A stretch of 64,000 nt of DNA. Origin: Pomphorhynchus laevis. Its lineage: Eukaryota > Acanthocephala > Palaeacanthocephala > Echinorhynchida > Pomphorhynchidae. The stretch lies in contig WNNJ02001990.1 of the NCBI GenBank assembly GCA_012934845.2, forward strand, positions 1 to 64,000. The letters are read 5' to 3'. The translations under genes and the position numbers were made by a program. Shown here piece after piece: positions 33,254-45,363 of the stretch (its first letter is position 1; each line of letters begins with the position of its first letter). A model generated the notes under the pieces. The model had not been told where the DNA came from. It ran no database searches and worked only from the letters and a program-made list of their open reading frames with translations.

Positions 33254-35985
33254 TCGATCTCGCTCCTAAGCATACTTTTCGTCTTAGTCTATTCCACACT
33301 CGCTCCTTTCTTCATAAAGCTGATATGCTCCTTGATATCTTCGATCAATTATCTATCGATATTCTCTGCATTACCGAATCCTGGCATTGTGACTCCGACG
33401 ATCTTGCTATTCGTCGTCTATGTCGCTCTGGTTGTTCTTTAGTTGAATCAGCTCGTCCAATTGTCTCTCATACATCTACTGATTTTAACCATGGCGGTAT
33501 AGTTGCCATTGATCGTCACCCAATGTCGTTACGTAAAATTAACGTAAACATCCGTTACACCTCGTTCGAATTACTCATATGCAGATTATCAACTCCTTTC
33601 CCTCTGGAAATTGTGATTGTATACCGTCAAGGTTCTGTTGCCCCATCACGTATCTTCTTAAACGACATTGCAGATCTAATGTCTCACTGTTCATTGTCTT
33701 ATACTCCTTCTTTTGTTCTCGGGGACTTTAACATTCGTCTTGATCGCCCGGCTGACCCTGACTCTATCACTTTAACTAATCTTTTTTCTGATTTTAACTA
33801 TAAATTACTTTCAACAAGCCCAACTCATATTCTCGGCGGTGCTCTCGACATCATTGCTGTCCCTATCTGCTTCAATGACTATACTTCCTTGTCAATTACT
33901 GATCCCGGTTTGTCCGATCATTTCCTCGTCACTCGTACTCTTACTCGTCCCCATCCTCCGTCTCCGCCTCTACCATTATCCACACCAAGTCGACCCTGGA
34001 AACTTCTCGATATCCCTATTCTCTGCACAGCCTTACTCAATTCTTCACTCTTTTCACTTCCTCTTAACTATCTCTCTCCCGATGATCTCTGCATTCTGTT
34101 TGATTCTGAACTTATGTCTATTATCAATAAACTTCTGCCTAGTCGACTCCGACGCTCTCAGCGCTTGCGCCATGCTCCCTGGTTCGATTCTGACTGTAGT
34201 CTTTCTAAGCGTCGACTCCGTCACTCTTTTCGTGTGTATAATCGCTTTCTTAAACGTTCTCCCAACTCACTCCCTCCAAATCTCCGTGATTCCTACTTTT
34301 CTCTACGCCGTTCACATCTTATTCTTATACGTACTAAACGTACTCTCTTTTGGCGAAATCAACTCGAGTCATCTTCCAACTCTAAATCTCATTGGAAAAT
34401 CTTAAACTCAATTCTTTCACGATCATCTACTTCTTGTAATATAAATCCTGATGAATTTTCTTCTTATCTACAAACTAAGCTATCTAATTTACTTTCCCTA
34501 CTACCCATAGCCCCCTTGTACCCACTCTTCTCTTTAAATACTTCCCTCCCAGAACTATTCCACCTTCTTCCCGTTTCGTCTGATGAAGTTTCTTCGGTTC
34601 TGCTGTCATTACCTAATAAAACCTCTCCTTCTGACCCAATTCCAACTCACTTGCTTAAAAATATCTGCTCCTCTATCTCACCCTTCCTAACCACATTGTT
34701 CAACTCGTCCATCCGTAGCCGTACATTTCCTTCCATCTGGAAATGCGCCACTGTTCGTCCTCTCATCAAAAAGCAATCTCTCGACTCCTCACTGCCATCT
34801 TCGTACCGACCAATCTCACTTCTCCCAACCCTCTCTAAACTCCTTGAGCGTCTCGTTCTCAAGCAAGTTAATACATATCTCTTTTCCTCTAACTTGTTTC
34901 CTCCCTTCCAAGCCGCTTTTCGCTCTAATCACTCTACTGAAATTGCCTGTCTTAAAGTTTATAATGACTTACTCATCTCGCGCGATCATAAATTATGTAG
35001 TGTCATAGTTTCTCTTGATCTATCGTCTGCTTTTGACATCGTCGATCACTCGATTCTTCTACATCGCCTTCGTCATGATTATGGCTTCTCTTTACCCACT
35101 GTATCATGGTTTTCTTCATATCTGTCAAACCGTACATTTCGCGTCTATTCTAACTCTTCTCTCTCCCATCCTTCATCCATCCCTACCGGTGTTCCACAAG
35201 GCTCCGTATTAGGCCCTATGCTTTTCTCTCTTCTTCTCGGTGACTTGTCTTCGATTTCTCATAAATTTAACTTCCATGTTATGCAATATGCTGATGACAT
35301 TCTCATCTATGCTCATGCACCTGTTTATCGTATTCACAATCTTAGTGTTTCTGTTTCCAGCTGTCTTGTCTCTATTTCCAATCATCTTTCTTCCCTTCGC
35401 CTTTCTCTGAATCCTGATAAATCTAAAATTATGTGGATCCTACCTCGACGCCTCGGCTTCACTGCCTTCTCCGTATCATTAAATTCTACAATTCTTCCTA
35501 TCGTTGATAATCTCGTTTTCCTAGGCTTCCATTTTGACAACCGACTTTCACTTAAACCTTTCGTTAGAGATAAAGTACGCTCATCTACCTTGATACTCCG
35601 CAACCTCCGTCAAGTTCGTAGATTGATCGATTTCCCTTCTTGTATGACTCTCATATCTTCTCTTCTTTTCTCAAGACTTGATTACTGTCTTAGTCTATTT
35701 TCCAACTCACCTAAATCCACTCTTCTTCCTTTACAACGCATCATCAACGCTGCCGTTCGAGTTCTCCTCCGTCTTCGTCGTTTTGATCATACATCCCACT
35801 ATCTTGTTTCTCTTGATTGGCCTACCATTTATTGTCGTGTTCAAATTCGTCTTCTTATCATTGCTTTTCGCCTTATAACTTCTCATACCCCTTTATTTCT
35901 CAACCTTCCTTTTCTCGACAATTCTCGTACTGTGTATTGTGCTCTGCGTTCCCGTAATTCCCTTCTTTTACATGTCCCAATCTAA
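33217..35985 (+). CDS. LINE E ORF2: endonuclease-reverse transcriptase, 922 codons to a premature stop
   Basis: It starts MASHLSLLSSSLVDL, overlapping ORF1 by 37 bp in another frame. The APE-type endonuclease includes LSIDILCITESWH (E), GDFNIRLDRP (about residues 168-177) and GLSDHFLV (about 230). The RT follows: LPSSYRPISLLPTLSKLLERL, LDLSSAFDIVDHSILL, GVPQGSVLGPMLFSLLL (about 655), and QYADDILIY with the catalytic Y-A-D-D at about 691-694. The post-RT region includes PIVDNLVFLGFHFD. Where copy D has VPIYSTSFGFRSF, this copy has a TAA after VPI. It thus loses about the last 45 residues (WNQLP tail), which still read in other frames down to about 36115. All catalytic residues I can identify are present. 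Confidence 0.92.
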   Translation: MASHLSLLSSSLVDLAPKHTFRLSLFHTRSFLHKADMLLDIFDQLSIDILCITESWHCDSDDLAIRRLCRSGCSLVESARPIVSHTSTDFNHGGIVAIDRHPMSLRKINVNIRYTSFELLICRLSTPFPLEIVIVYRQGSVAPSRIFLNDIADLMSHCSLSYTPSFVLGDFNIRLDRPADPDSITLTNLFSDFNYKLLSTSPTHILGGALDIIAVPICFNDYTSLSITDPGLSDHFLVTRTLTRPHPPSPPLPLSTPSRPWKLLDIPILCTALLNSSLFSLPLNYLSPDDLCILFDSELMSIINKLLPSRLRRSQRLRHAPWFDSDCSLSKRRLRHSFRVYNRFLKRSPNSLPPNLRDSYFSLRRSHLILIRTKRTLFWRNQLESSSNSKSHWKILNSILSRSSTSCNINPDEFSSYLQTKLSNLLSLLPIAPLYPLFSLNTSLPELFHLLPVSSDEVSSVLLSLPNKTSPSDPIPTHLLKNICSSISPFLTTLFNSSIRSRTFPSIWKCATVRPLIKKQSLDSSLPSSYRPISLLPTLSKLLERLVLKQVNTYLFSSNLFPPFQAAFRSNHSTEIACLKVYNDLLISRDHKLCSVIVSLDLSSAFDIVDHSILLHRLRHDYGFSLPTVSWFSSYLSNRTFRVYSNSSLSHPSSIPTGVPQGSVLGPMLFSLLLGDLSSISHKFNFHVMQYADDILIYAHAPVYRIHNLSVSVSSCLVSISNHLSSLRLSLNPDKSKIMWILPRRLGFTAFSVSLNSTILPIVDNLVFLGFHFDNRLSLKPFVRDKVRSSTLILRNLRQVRRLIDFPSCMTLISSLLFSRLDYCLSLFSNSPKSTLLPLQRIINAAVRVLLRLRRFDHTSHYLVSLDWPTIYCRVQIRLLIIAFRLITSHTPLFLNLPFLDNSRTVYCALRSRNSLLLHVPI

Positions 35986-36166
35986 TCTACCTCTTTTGGC
36001 TTCCGCTCCTTCGTTGTGGCTGCTCCTCTCTTGTCGAATCAACTGCCTATTTATATCCGCCAATCAACATCTATGCCGTACTTCAAACGCCAAATCCAAT
36101 TCTTTTTCAACAATTAATAATTACCTGTGATCTTTGATGTTCTTTTTTTTGTTTGTGGTCATGTAA

Positions 36167-36183
36167 GCGTGCATTCTGCACGC
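36167..36183 (+). other. Conserved 3'-UTR hairpin of the LINE family
   Basis: GCGTGCA-TTC-TGCACGC is a perfect 7-bp stem, followed by ATTTGCCACGTTAAATAAA. The same place in the B subfamily and the 29230-30054 remnant has GCGTGC-GCTG-GCACGC, a changed loop with the stem kept. Copy A has a decayed version. It probably serves as the RT recognition structure at the RNA 3' end. Confidence 0.75.
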
Positions 36184-36212
36184 ATTTGCCACGTTAAATA
36201 AATTATTGTATT

Positions 36213-37162
36213 ATTACCGTTCAATTAGCCTTAAATGCATATTCTGCAAACTCTTAGAGCGGATAGTGCTTGCTGAATTGGATACATCTATCAACAGAAA
36301 GGGAATTATTAATAAACAGCAACATGGTGTCCGTAAACAAAGATCCACTACGACAAACTTAGTCACCGCGAGACAGCTGGGCTTCATCGATAGACGATGG
36401 AAATGACGTTAAATTGTCTTTTTTGATTTAATATAAGCGTTTGATCGAGTAGACTATTCAATCACTATCGGTAAATTATATGACATTGAAGTGGACACTT
36501 GCTCCTTCAATTACACTGACCTTTTACAAGGTTCAGTCATGAGCCCAACTCTCTTTAATATATACATCAATAGCGTAATACCGCTTATAGTTTCTGACTG
36601 TGTTCTATATACACATGATATTAAATTTTTGTGTGCCATCAATAACGACAACTACGTATACATCCTACAGTTGGACATATTGTACCTACAGCATTGGGCA
36701 GGTGCAATGAATCTGACTATGAACTCAGAAAAATGTGCACATATGCACATTGGACGCAGGCGACAAATTGCAAATTATAAAGTAAGCGTGAGGCAAGTAA
36801 ACGGGGTCAACTCATTCAAGGACCTGGACTTGATAATAACAGATTACCTGAGACGGATACCAACTCCGCTGCAGTCAAAACCAAGTACTTAGAAATTCTT
36901 GATATGCTACGGAGATCTATACGCCGAGTCGACATTCCCTCATTTAAACTACTTTATGAATCGTTGATATTGAGTCATGTGTTACATGCATCGCAGGCCA
37001 TGTATCCTCAATTAAAAACTGAACAAACAAATAATAAAAAGGTGCAACGCAGAGCAACGCATTTGGTTCCCTCAATAAGACGCTTACCGTTTGAAAGAAG
37101 AATTAACTTGCTGAGCGTTACAATAATAGACAAGGCTCTGATAATATTAGACTTGATAATGA
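36213..37162 (+). mobile_element. LINE F relic, middle segment (RT)
   Basis: The RT continues after the LINE E insertion: SISLKCIFCKLLERIVLAEL, GIINKQQHGVRKQRSTTTNLV, LLQGSVMSPTLFNIYINSVI, a catalytic box changed to YTHDIKFL, MNSEKCAHMHIGR and SFKLLYESLILSHVLHASQAM. Several stops and frame changes show it is older than E. It is interrupted again at about 37163. Confidence 0.82.
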
Positions 37163-37530
37163 CATTCTCCTCCGTCTTCGTCGTTTTGGTCATACATCCT
37201 ACCATCTTGCTTCTCTCGATTTGCCTACAATTTATTGTCGTGTTCAAATTCGTCTTCTTATCGTTGCTTTCCGCCTTGTAAATTTTTATACCCCTTCATT
37301 TCTCAACCTTCCTTTTCTTGATAATTCTCGTCCTGTTTACTGTTCCTTGCGTTCCTGTAATTCCCTTCTTTTACATGTCCCAAACTACTCTACCTCCTTT
37401 GGACTCCGCTCCTTCCTGGTGGCTGCTCCTCTATCGTGGAACCATCTGTCCATTCATATACGCCAATCAACTTCCCTGCCGTGCTTCAAACGACAAATTT
37501 GCCACATTAAATAAATTTATATTATTATGG
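37163..37530 (+). mobile_element. LINE (A/E family) 3' fragment nested in LINE F
   Basis: A truncated piece starts within the RT C-terminal region (LRRFGHTSYHLASLDLPTIY in one of its frames) and runs through SFGLRSFLVAAPLSWNHLSI to FKRQI. It then joins directly to TTTGCCACATTAAATAAATT, lacking the hairpin part of the 3' UTR. It is closest to copy A in wording. LINE F sequence lies on both sides. Confidence 0.8.
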
Positions 37531-37860
37531 AGCGCCGTAAATCGTCGTGATCATCCTTTGACAGATATATACCCCATCCGCAATCAGCACTCAAAAGTCA
37601 CTGCTTTCATATCGTGGCGAACCGGTAGTCAGAGATGTATGCAGAGGTTTACCAGATAGGATGCACATAGTATGGAATAATCTATCTGCTTACATGGTAA
37701 CCTGTTAATCGAAAACTGCGTTCAAACGACAGCTAAAGAATTTCGTGACTACATTAATAGGATATTTTTGTTTATTTTGATTTTAATTTACTAATTGTGA
37801 CTTACCTTGTAACGCGCTTTGCTCACTTTGATGTAAATTAATAATAATATTTTTTATCAT
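37531..37860 (+). mobile_element. LINE F relic, 3' segment
   Basis: C-terminal ORF2 wording resumes (RRDHPLTDIYPIRNQHSK, then a decayed tail region). A 3' UTR follows that ends AATTAATAATAATATTTTTT, similar to the AATAATAAAA end of LINE C. Confidence 0.65.
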
Positions 37861-37869
37861 TTAAAGTAA

Positions 37870-40800
37870 TAGGAGCCGACATCGATGATACGAAAAATTA
37901 CGAGAAGCCGGAGTTGTATGAGGATGTGGATTGTGGGTCAGGAGAGTTGGGCAAGATTTGTAAATGTATGGTTAAAGCGACGGAGACGTAAGCGCACTCG
38001 AATGGTGGAGTTGATGATGCGCTGTAGGGGTAGTATGATGGATTTTGGAAGAATTGGCGAAAAGGCTGAGACGGTAATCAATTTAAGGATAAATAAGCGA
38101 TTAAAGAAGATACATACAGGAACTGAAGTCGATAAAGAGGCGGATACGGCGAATGTCACGGAGAATTAAGTTAGACGAGCAGACCTTGTCAAAGGCGAAA
38201 GGTTTAAGGGAAATGTGATCATCGAAATGGAATCCAAATAAAGTGAGATTGTGGACTATGCGGATGATTGATGAGGCAAAAGATATAGGGGGAGGAGATA
38301 TGTTAGGTTGACGGGGAGGTCCATATTATTTTTGACTTGTCTGGGTTTAGAATGATACGAAGATAGAAGAGACGTTTGTAGAAAGACGAAATACAGTTGG
38401 AGGCAGAAATTGCGATATAGTGTATGCGTTGAGCGCCATCGGCATATTGCATGACGTTAAAGGAGTAAGATTTGGTAAACGGAGATTAATCGCCAAGTAG
38501 AAGTGAGAAGAGCAGGGGACCTATAATTGAACCTTGCAAAACCTCGTAAAAAATAGGGATGGGAGGGGAGAATAATGAATTAGAGCATACGCGAAAGTAA
38601 CGGTCGGATAGATATGAGGTAAACCATGCTACGGAGACCGAAATCATAACGAATGCCGAAATCAAAGCCGTAATCATAAGGAATGCGAGAAAGGATGATG
38701 GAGTTGTCGAAGATGTCAAAGGTGGAGGAGAGGTTGAGGCAGATGAGAACACTATATAGAGCCTTGTCACAAGAAATTAGTAAGTCGTTGTGAACTTTCA
38801 TGCATGCGATTTCTGTAGAGTGATTAGAGCGGAAAGTGAATTGGAAAAAAGGTACAGATCGGATGATAGATAAACGTTAATCTGTATTAAGACAATGCGC
38901 TCTAAGAGATTTGAAAGAGTAGGGAGTAGTGAAATGGGTCGATAGCTAGAAGGAAGTGAGGGGTCGAGCGATTGTTTCTTAAGGATGGAACGAACGATGG
39001 CGGATTTCTAGTGTGAAAGAAAGATACCAATGCGGATGAGCGAGTTAAACAAGGTAGTGGGGAAAGGGGATATCGATGAGCACATGGATTTAAGTACGGA
39101 ATTATGCAGGAGATCGGCAGATGAGGTTTTGTTCGACAAGGACATGAGGACAGATGAGACTTCGGCAGGTGAGACAGGGAGAAAATGAAAGAGTTCTGGG
39201 ATGATGAATCGAGACGAATAGCAGTGAGATGGAATGGATACGAGGTTGTGAGAGTGCAACGTGGATACTTTGGTCTTTATAAATTACGAATAATTATGGG
39301 GATTTATGTTGCACGACGAATAGGAGCGAGAAAAGGTTGAGTTAAAAGTATGTCAGAGAAACTTAGAGCTTAATAAGTTGTTGATTTTATGCAGCCAGAA
39401 GGAGTTGCATTTGGTACGTAGTAGGCGGAGATGATACTGGCGAAGAGCAAGATAGGAATCACAGAGAGACGGAGTGAGCGAGCGGATATTACGTATGAGA
39501 GAGCGGTGATATACTCGAAAAGCATGACTGAGTCGACGCTTTGAGAGTAGGCATTGGATGTAAAACCATAGGGCACGGTACAAGCGACGGTGTGAGTGAG
39601 GCTTGAAGGGCAAGAGAAGATAAAGAACGTATGTGAGTTCATAGTCGAAAAGAAAGACAATATCGTCAGGAAAGTTGTTATTGTGTGAGAAGATAAAGAC
39701 GATTTGAATAAGGCAGAGCGGAGTAGGGGGATGTCAAGATATCTCCAAGGGCAAAGTAGGATGGTAGGTGTGCGGGGCGAGGATTGGTTGGAAGTGAGAT
39801 CAAGGGTGACGAGAAAGTGATCGGATAGACCAGGATTGGAGATGAACAGTGAGGTGTAGGCAGCAATCCGAGCGGAGCAGCTATGATGTCGTGTGTCCTA
39901 CCAAGGATATGTGGGGGCAGTTTAGATGAGTTTGTAATTGTAGTTGGATAGAATGTTGATTAACCGGATGGGATCGGTGGAAGAGGGCGCTCGTGGCGGA
40001 TGTTAAAGTCGCCAAGAATTAGTGAAGGGATAGAGACAAAGATCAATGCGACAGGAGGTCAGCGAGTTCAGTAAAAAATCTTCGGGTTAGAAGAACGACA
40101 AGTGAGCAATTCAAAAGAGCAAGGACTAAAAGGGGGTTATTATTTTGCGAAGAGACACGGGGTGACGGGCGAATGCGAAAATGCTGCCATGATTAGAGAA
40201 TTTAGAAGGTGAGGAGCTGAGCGGGCTGGCGGATTCGACTAGTGAGCAACCGGCAGGGAGCAAACGGGGAATTGAGATGTCGTCAGAATCGAAGTGTCCT
40301 GATTTGGTGAGGCAGAGGAGATCGATGGATTGCTTGGTGAATAGATTGAGGATAAGATCGGCTTATGGAGAATAGATCTAGTGTTGAGGAGGCCGAGTCA
40401 GAAACCGTGTGTGGTGGTGAAGGGGGCTAGCGTAGAAGGCACGTAGGGAAGATGGAGCGCCATCAAATTTTAGGGCGGGTGTGGACAACTAGAAAATTTC
40501 CGCCGATGTTTCGGATGAAGAGGAATGTTTCACCGTTTTTCTCGCGATGACGTTTTTCGATTCGCGCAGAAGAGAGTTGAGCGAATTCTGAAGGAGTGCG
40601 ATAGGGGGAAATGCGAGTGTTTGAAGAGAATATGAGCTTAAATCGTTTGGAGATGACAGAAGACGCGTGAGAGCGATGCTTGAAAACAATTTTTAGAAGA
40701 GGGTGCTGAGAAGAATTAGATTGCAAAGATCAGTTTAGGCAGATGAATTCTACAGGAGAGATGTCGTTGAAAAAGGTTGGTTTATCCGCAGGAACAAAAT

Positions 40801-41480
40801 ACGAGACGATGGATCTTAAGGCGGAAACATCGTGGTCGAGACGTGCTTGTGGAGATAAGGAGGGGGAATGAGTGATATTAGTGACGATAACGCAACTATC
40901 GCGAGAAGGAAAGCGTTTCTGTAAAGGTGAACGAGTGACGTGAGTGGGTAAGATCACGATAGGAGAGATGGCAGTCGAGAATTTTGAGGGAGTTGGTTTA
41001 ACGGCGGGAGACATAGAGGATAAAAATAATATAGATGGTGGCAAACAATGTTCGGAAAGATTATGAGTGGAAGATCGTGGAGGTTATTTTGATTGATGGA
41101 TGTATGTTATTAAGAAACGAGACATGAGGGACGTGGTGTCGGGGAGTGAAGATGACATGGGATGAGAAGTGTATATGTTGAAGGATCAGCGGGTGAAGAA
41201 AGGACATTGGAAACGGTGGGGGAAGTGTGAGTGGACGTGTTGGATGTTGATATGTGCTTGTGTGAGAGGTCGCGGATTAATTTGTTTGCACAAAATCCAT
41301 ATAGGAAGTCTTCTTTAGACTTACTGTTGTCGCAGGCAATTGTTGTCAAGACGCTGCAGTCGTATGTCGATCACTTAACTTGCAGCTGAGCATAGTTGGT
41401 GTCGGTCGTGGCTGTTTTCTTACGTCATCCCATTAACGTCCTTTGCGTTTAAGCTGTTAAGCTGCAACTGATTAAATTCA
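37870..41480 (-). mobile_element. LINE copy G (B subfamily), decayed
   Basis: Order on the minus strand: the ORF1 finger end SKEDFLYGFCANKLIRDLS (about 41310); the ORF1 middle with SRDSCVIVTNITHSPSLSPQ (about 40920); the ORF1 end LLKIVFKHRSHASSVISKRF (about 40690); endonuclease remains (40450-39680); the inter-domain region (39660-39350); RT pieces SNKTSSADLLHNSVLKSMCS (about 39130) and VLQGSIIGPLLFSLLLGD (about 38490); and post-RT remains to 37870. It is nearly full length in extent but with many stops and frameshifts. The 3' hairpin was not found, so the 3' end is lost or truncated. Confidence 0.82.
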
Positions 41481-41489
41481 TCGTGTGTT

Positions 41490-43110
41490 TAAGCTGTAAA
41501 TATTTTTTGTAGTGTGTCTCACAGAACGCCTCACAGAAATTAAATATAGCATCGTTAAACGCATATTATAAGAGCAGCCTTTGAGATCAATGCACATACG
41601 ATTTCCACGTCGCATAGCTGTGACTAGGTCGTTTATTTCTTTTTTAGTAATCGGGAAACTCACTTGTAAGCAATATACTAAATGCGGTCTTACAAGAGCC
41701 AGTAATAAAGTTTTTAAGGCAGGAGCTGAAATGAAGGAAAGTGTATTTTTAATGCAATATAAAAACGTATAGCTACCCTACGAACATTATCCGTGTTTAA
41801 TCTGGTCTTAAGAGTTTTGTCAACTATGATTCCCAGATCGTTGTGATTGGATATCTTCCTTAGCCCAGATCCACCAATATTATACGTATAGGGAATGTTA
41901 CTCTTGCCAATTCTCATCATCAACATTCGTTAACATTGATCAAAATACCAGTTGATAGAAACCAGCCATGTAAACAAACAAAATCACTTTGTAGTGAAGT
42001 ACAATCCGACCAACTCTTGGCAATACTTCCAAATTTTGACATCGTCATCAAACGCTAAGTGAGGATTTTTGAAGCGTTAAAGCAAATCGTTACGAAAGGT
42101 AATAAACAGTTACGGATCCAATACGGAACCTTGAGGAACATTCGTTGAGATTTTTTCCGCCCTTTAAAGCATACTATTAATACGCACTCTCATCACTGAG
42201 AGCATCCATCCTTTCTTTACGAGCCTATAATAAATTGGTCAAGCAAGAGTGACCTGACCTAAAACCGTGTTGCGAGTATCCAATTACATAAATACTATCA
42301 AAATGTAGACACAGTTTCTTAGCAATAACACGTTCATAAATCTTTGAAAAATACTCGTAAGGCTTATTGGACGAAAATCTAAGCATGTTTGAGCTGTTAG
42401 ACTATTAGCAATAGGAACAACAGTGGCAATTTTCTATGACTCAGGAATCCATGAATGACTCAAACAGTAACGAAATAATTGTCAAGCCACCACATAGCAC
42501 TAGAGCCAAAATACGAACTGGGATAGGTGAAATACCGTCGGACCAGCCAACCCGAAAGAATCAAGTTTTATAATTTTATTATATACGTCGTTATACTGAA
42601 TAGACTGCTATTGGTCGAAGTTATAAATGATAACATCCACACGAAACCACTCAAATGGAGAGTGCCATCAGACAGTTATAAAAGAATCTGCCAGTTTCAG
42701 CAATAATGTGTTCACCATGTAATACATCACAAACCGTTTGGAGAGAGTTTATTTGTAAATATAAAGTTCGACCTCTTCTAACATATGACCAAAATCGTTT
42801 TGGATGGTTTAATACACTTGACGCAATATTATGCTCAAAAGCCTAGCGTTTTTGTTTTATTCTAATGCAAAGATTGCGAGCATAATTATAATGGACTTTA
42901 AGATTAAAGTCATACCTAGACTGACTACAAGTTTATTACGAGATTTTATGACCGATATCAGTTTCCGATCAAACCAAGGAGGACAAGAGGATTGAGCTCG
43001 TACCAGACGTAAGGGAGCTAAAATTTTCAATATTTGCAGTAGCTTAGAGTTTAGAATGTCTAAGAGTAATGCCATGATTGAGTAATAATTACTTAAAATT
43101 GTGTGCAATA
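41490..43110 (-). mobile_element. LINE H (C-type CR1) relic
   Basis: On the minus strand: the end of the endonuclease-RT linker (LKILAPLRLVRAQSSCPPWFDRKLISVIKSRN, about 43040-42940), RT pieces through 42850-41950, then NHNDLGIIVDKTLKTRLNTD (41840) and SFPITKKEINDLVTAMRRGNRMCIDLKGCSY (41663-41570). The order is right for ORF2 of the LINE C type. It is heavily broken. Confidence 0.75.
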
Positions 43111-45240
43111 ATAGATTTTCTTAATAACTAATAAACATGTAAAATAAACTAATAAAACGAATCCATATAATTCTAGTTTCGATGTATATAACTTAATGTG
43201 TATATAACTTAGTGTTTAATGCATACATAATCCACCTATCAACGGTTTTATTTAAGCTATTTAAAACATTAAAGATATTTTTGCATATAAAATATATACT
43301 AGAATATTGACAGAGAATTTGGCATGGAATTGTCACGAAGACTAGACTGTAATTCAAATGAAAGGACAATGAATATTAATATTTTATTTTGCTAAATGAC
43401 AATTTTTGATGCCTTTTATTAACTTGTTGAAATAATTTCCTGTATTCTTTGCACTTCCTTTCTCCGAGTGTATTTTGCTAATAAAATTTGACACATTTCT
43501 GAATTACGATTTTTAGTTTCTATAAAGTGGTTAATTGATATTCAGTTTGACTGGATATCTTTGGTGCATGAGGCCCTAAACATCGTAAAAAATGTATAAT
43601 AATAAACGGATGTTTAAATTTATCGCTCTGTAAGTCAACAAAATTATGACTATCATTCACTATATTGTGTTGATACCCGAATGTATTTAATTTTAAATAT
43701 GAATTACATCAATCGGTTTGAATTACACTTCCAATCATTTAATCAATCATTTTAATCATACAATTTTAATCTTTCAATCATTTTATCATACATAATTATC
43801 AACATAACTGAGATCAATGAACATATTACCTCAACTCTCCACGCTATTTATAATACCTAAGATACAATTTTCTTACATCATTATACGCATATTTTATTTT
43901 ATTTTTACAATAAAATAAATTTTATTTTATTCTTCCATTGTGATTTAATTGTTGCAATTACATTTTCGTTTATGTTGTTTTTGTATTTCATTTGAATAAA
44001 ATTATCGATAAGTCGATTAGTGACATTAGATATTTGAAATAATGAACGTTCAACAAACGCTGATCATTTTGTAGTTATTTCCATAGATTTTGCCCTATTA
44101 CAAGCATCAGAAAATTACAGGGATGAGCTTTCCAATAAATGCTTATATATTTTAATTTATGGTATGTCCCTAATAACCGCATTGAGAATATCGCTATCTC
44201 TATGTTAGTTTGCTGGGACATTTCTGAAATCACATTCAATGACCAACTGTGTTAATATATTCAAATATCGTTGGATATTTTCAACTTCGTTGTGGTGATG
44301 GGCATAAAGCATGTATCATCCGTAAACGACGTTCACATGTTTCTCGAACATTGACTTAAGAATTTGAATATCATCATTATACGTGGATGATTGTTGAATT
44401 GCTTTGAAAATCTCAGGCAAAACGGAATTGCACAGTAAACTTGATTTCTTTAGGTTCTTGGATGTACCCAGTGAAGACTTCGAATGTCGCAAGCCAATGT
44501 CGTCATATATCATTCACTCCTTGATCATCAGTGATAATATTTAGTTTGTCAGGTTGTAAATAGCGCGTGTATTCAGCATGACTTGATTCATAACTGGAGT
44601 CAACACAATCTAAAACCATGGATTACACCACGAATTAACAAATTAGATAACAGTCACACGCTTTCACAAATGTGTATTGATCCAAATATTTTAACAAATA
44701 TAAGTTTAAGTTATAAGTTAAATAAGGTGTACAAGTTTAACGAGAATTCATCTAAGTATTTCTATATAAAAAATATCAATACGAATTACCTATATCGTCT
44801 GGAAGGTTGTACTTTGATTAACTACTTTACGTTTCCCGCATGCCTTGTGATTGTTGAATTGGATGTAATCCTTGTGAAGTGTCTGGCACGAAACCTTATA
44901 ATATGTTTCTTCGGTCTGTATATTCGAATCCATATCCATCATAATTGCTTTGTGGAGATCAGCTATTTTTCGAATTAAAACTTTTGGCTGGTTTTCATTT
45001 CGTCATTCCCCAAGGCATATTATTCATTAGTGTATGAACAATTCGATTTAAAAAAATATCTACATTGAACAAAACTGTACTTACATTATGCATATATGAC
45101 GGCAGTATTTGTGATTTTTTAAATTACTCTGTTGAACAATATTTTATCGTGAGAAGTTTGTCCAGTATTTAAATAATTAAATAATAAATAATATTATTGA
45201 ATTATATCCATCCTGATCTATATTTTAAATTTGTAAATAT
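43111..45240. other. AT-rich region without a recognised gene
   Basis: Several small open frames exist (for example 44583-44978 plus, 131 codons; 44513-44316 minus, 65 codons), but none shows a motif I recognise. The codon usage looks like that of the AT-rich background. I do not call them genes. Confidence 0.3.
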
Positions 45241-45284
45241 TTAGGAACAATCAGGTATAGTTGAACGACAACAAAAATTATTTT

Positions 45285-45316
45285 GATATTTTGCTAGACA
45301 CTACTAGCATCTTCAG
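45285..45316 (-). other. Hammerhead-like degenerate motif near PLE relic
   Basis: The minus strand reads CTGAAGAT, then GCTAG-TAGTGT-CTAGC, then AAAATATC. This is a hammerhead-like layout with a perfect 5-bp stem II, but with CTGAAGA in place of CTGATGA and AAAA in place of GAAA. It lies about 1 kb downstream of the PLE RT fragment on the same strand. Confidence 0.4.
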
Positions 45317-45363
45317 AAATTAGCTTCAGAAATTATTTATGTAAATTAATATGCTAATTTCCG

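Larger units (their letters stand above)
31642..36212 (+). mobile_element. LINE copy E, full length, almost intact
   Basis: Inserted in LINE F: F stops after PIYKKGN at 31637 and resumes at 36217 with YRSISLKCIFCKLLERIV, which is contiguous RT sequence in this family. ATTAC at 31637-31641 and 36213-36217 is a candidate 5-bp target duplication. The 5' UTR (31642-31876) is rich in CGACAACCA-like repeats. ORF1 and ORF2 follow and overlap, and the 3' UTR has a 7-bp hairpin (36167-36183) and ends TAAATTATTGTATT. Only one premature stop, near the end of ORF2, was seen relative to copy D. The reference copy for the A/D/E family. Confidence 0.92.

Noticed and set aside
44583-44978. 131-codon ORF as a gene
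   Set aside because: No recognisable motif, AT-background codon use, no splice or neighbour support.
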